Shown here piece after piece: positions 62,444-64,000 of a stretch of 64,000 bases of DNA. Source of the stretch: Mizugakiibacter sp. (GTDB lineage Bacteria > Pseudomonadota > Gammaproteobacteria > Xanthomonadales > Rhodanobacteraceae); NCBI GenBank assembly GCA_003233305.1, contig QILI01000064.1, positions 1 to 64,000 on the forward strand. Reading direction: 5' to 3'. Each line of letters opens with the position of its first letter. The stretch's first letter is position 1. The notes beneath the pieces were generated by a model that was given only the letters and a program-made list of their open reading frames with translations, was not told the DNA's origin and searched no databases. The position numbers and the translations under genes were made by a program.

Positions 62444-64000
62444 GATGAAGCACATACGACGGTTTTTGGTAATTCTCATCCTTCTGGTGGCCTTGCCCGC
62501 CATGAGTGCACAGGCCCACCAGAGCAAACAGGTCTATCCTAAGGCGCACCGTGACAGGATTGTTGATAGCTATTTTGGGACCCGGGTATCGGCACCCTAC
62601 CAGTGGATGGAAAAGCTCAATTCACCGAAGCTTAAACAATGGATCGACCAGGAGAATACACTCACCCAAAAGTATCTCAAGGCCATTCCTCAACGGCACT
62701 GGATCAAACAGCGACTGACTAATTTGTGGGATTATCCGCGCGAAGGCGTGCCGGTGCAGGCCGGAGATATGTTGTTTTACAGTCATAACAGTGGTCTACA
62801 GAATCAGAGCCTGGTCTACGTACAGGTCGGTGCAGGCAAACCGCGGGTACTGCTCGATCCCAATCTGCTTTCCAAGGATGGCCGTATAGCTCTGCTTAGT
62901 TGGAAGCCATCCGATCACGGCAAGTATCTTGCCTATGGGTTGTCCCAAGGGGGGTCTGATTGGCAGACCCTGCATGTCATGGATGTGGTAACCGGCAAGC
63001 AACTGCCGGATACCGTCCGTTGGGTGAAATTTTCCGGTATTTCCTGGACCCGTGACGGTCGGGGTTTCTTCTACTCGCGCTATCCACAGCCACCGAAAGG
63101 TAAGGTCATCGCCGACAAAGTGCGCATCCAGTCGCTGTACTACCATCGGCTGGGAACGCTGCAGAGTGCTGATGTGCTGATTTTACGTCGCCAGGATTTG
63201 CCTGAGTGGGTGGTGGGCGGAGATGTTAGTGAGGACGGACGTTACCTGTTCGTGACCCTGGCTCATGGCACATCCAGTCGCAATCTGCTTTATGTCGCCG
63301 ATCTTGGTCATGGTGCGCAACCGGATATACAGGCTAAGTTACAAGCCCTGTTCACCCAGGACAATGCCGAGTATCAGCCCATTGGCAACATCGGTGAGAC
63401 CGTGTACATGCTCACGACACTCAAGGCACCACGCAGCCGAATTGTCGCTTTCAATATCCATCATCCGGCTCCGCAACATTGGCGCGTGGTGGTGCCGCAA
63501 GGACGCAGTGTGATTCGTAGCGCTGTACTGGCCGGCGGGCGGCTTCTGGTCAATCGTCTGGTTGACGTAAAAAGTGAAGTGAGTGTCTATAGCACCGCAG
63601 GTCAGCCAATCGGGATGCTGCCGATACCGGCCATGGGTACTATCTATGGTATTAGTGCCCGCAATACCAGCAAGCTTGTCTATTATGGATACACCTCGTT
63701 TTTATACCCACCTTCGGTATTTCGTTATGACGTTGCAACAGCCAAGGGTAGTGTGTTCTTCAAGCCCGAGGTGTCCTTTGATGCAGCAAAATACACAACC
63801 AAGCAGGTTTTCTATCGTTCCAAGGACGGTACCCGGATACCGATGTTCCTGACCTATCGTAAAGGTCTCAAGCTGGATGGCAAAAATCCAACGCTGCTCT
63901 ACGCTTACGGTGGCTTCAATATCAGTATTACCCCGAGATTCTCGGTGACTTTACCGGTCTGGCTGGAAATGGGTGGGGTCTATGCGGTGGCTAACCTGCG
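62444..64000 (+). CDS. prolyl oligopeptidase family (S9A) protein, 3' truncated by window edge
   Basis: Open frame from MKHIRRFLVILILLVALPAMSAQAHQ, then DSYFGTRVSAPYQWMEKLNSPKLKQWIDQENTLT, PTLLYAYGGFNISITPRFS; 519 codons open to the window end, so absent from the ORF track. Confidence 0.93.

Overview
64 kb of a gammaproteobacterial chromosome, mostly housekeeping genes in recognisable syntenic blocks: pyrG(partial)-kdsA-eno-ftsB-ispD-ispF-truD; surE-pcm-yqaA/DedA-nlpD; tRNA-Leu(CAA); metX; an ArsR regulator divergent from a YgaP-TM/RND efflux cluster; umuDC; a two-gene surface locus (lipoprotein plus BNR/IPT giant); typA; parC; fadH; ugd-slyX-DUF2058; a fadB/fadJ-like gene; ppk-phoR-phoB; a BepA-like M48 protease; grxC-CMD-idh; DUF502; cnoX; leuS-lptE-holA-nadD-rsfS-rlmH; rlmJ; a copper locus (small Cys-rich ORF-copA-copB-cytochrome c/NTF2 fusion); and a prolyl oligopeptidase cut by the right edge. 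I see no CRISPR array, prophage or intact IS. Main points for follow-up: (1) the copper operon with an unusual cytochrome c-His/Met linker-NTF2-like fusion, a short CopL-position Cys-rich protein and a perfect 15-nt dyad upstream; (2) two dispersed intergenic repeat families, one a 17-nt perfect dyad module upstream of both smr and parC, the other about 125 bp near surE and metX; (3) a GH13 lipoprotein with substituted conserved His positions in the place where rpoS often lies; (4) an ArsR/DUF2892/RND cluster with a perfect operator-like dyad; (5) a lipoprotein gene that appears to carry compensating frameshifts, upstream of a BNR/IPT protein with a GlyGly-CTERM-like tail. All calls come from reading the sequence; no database search was run.
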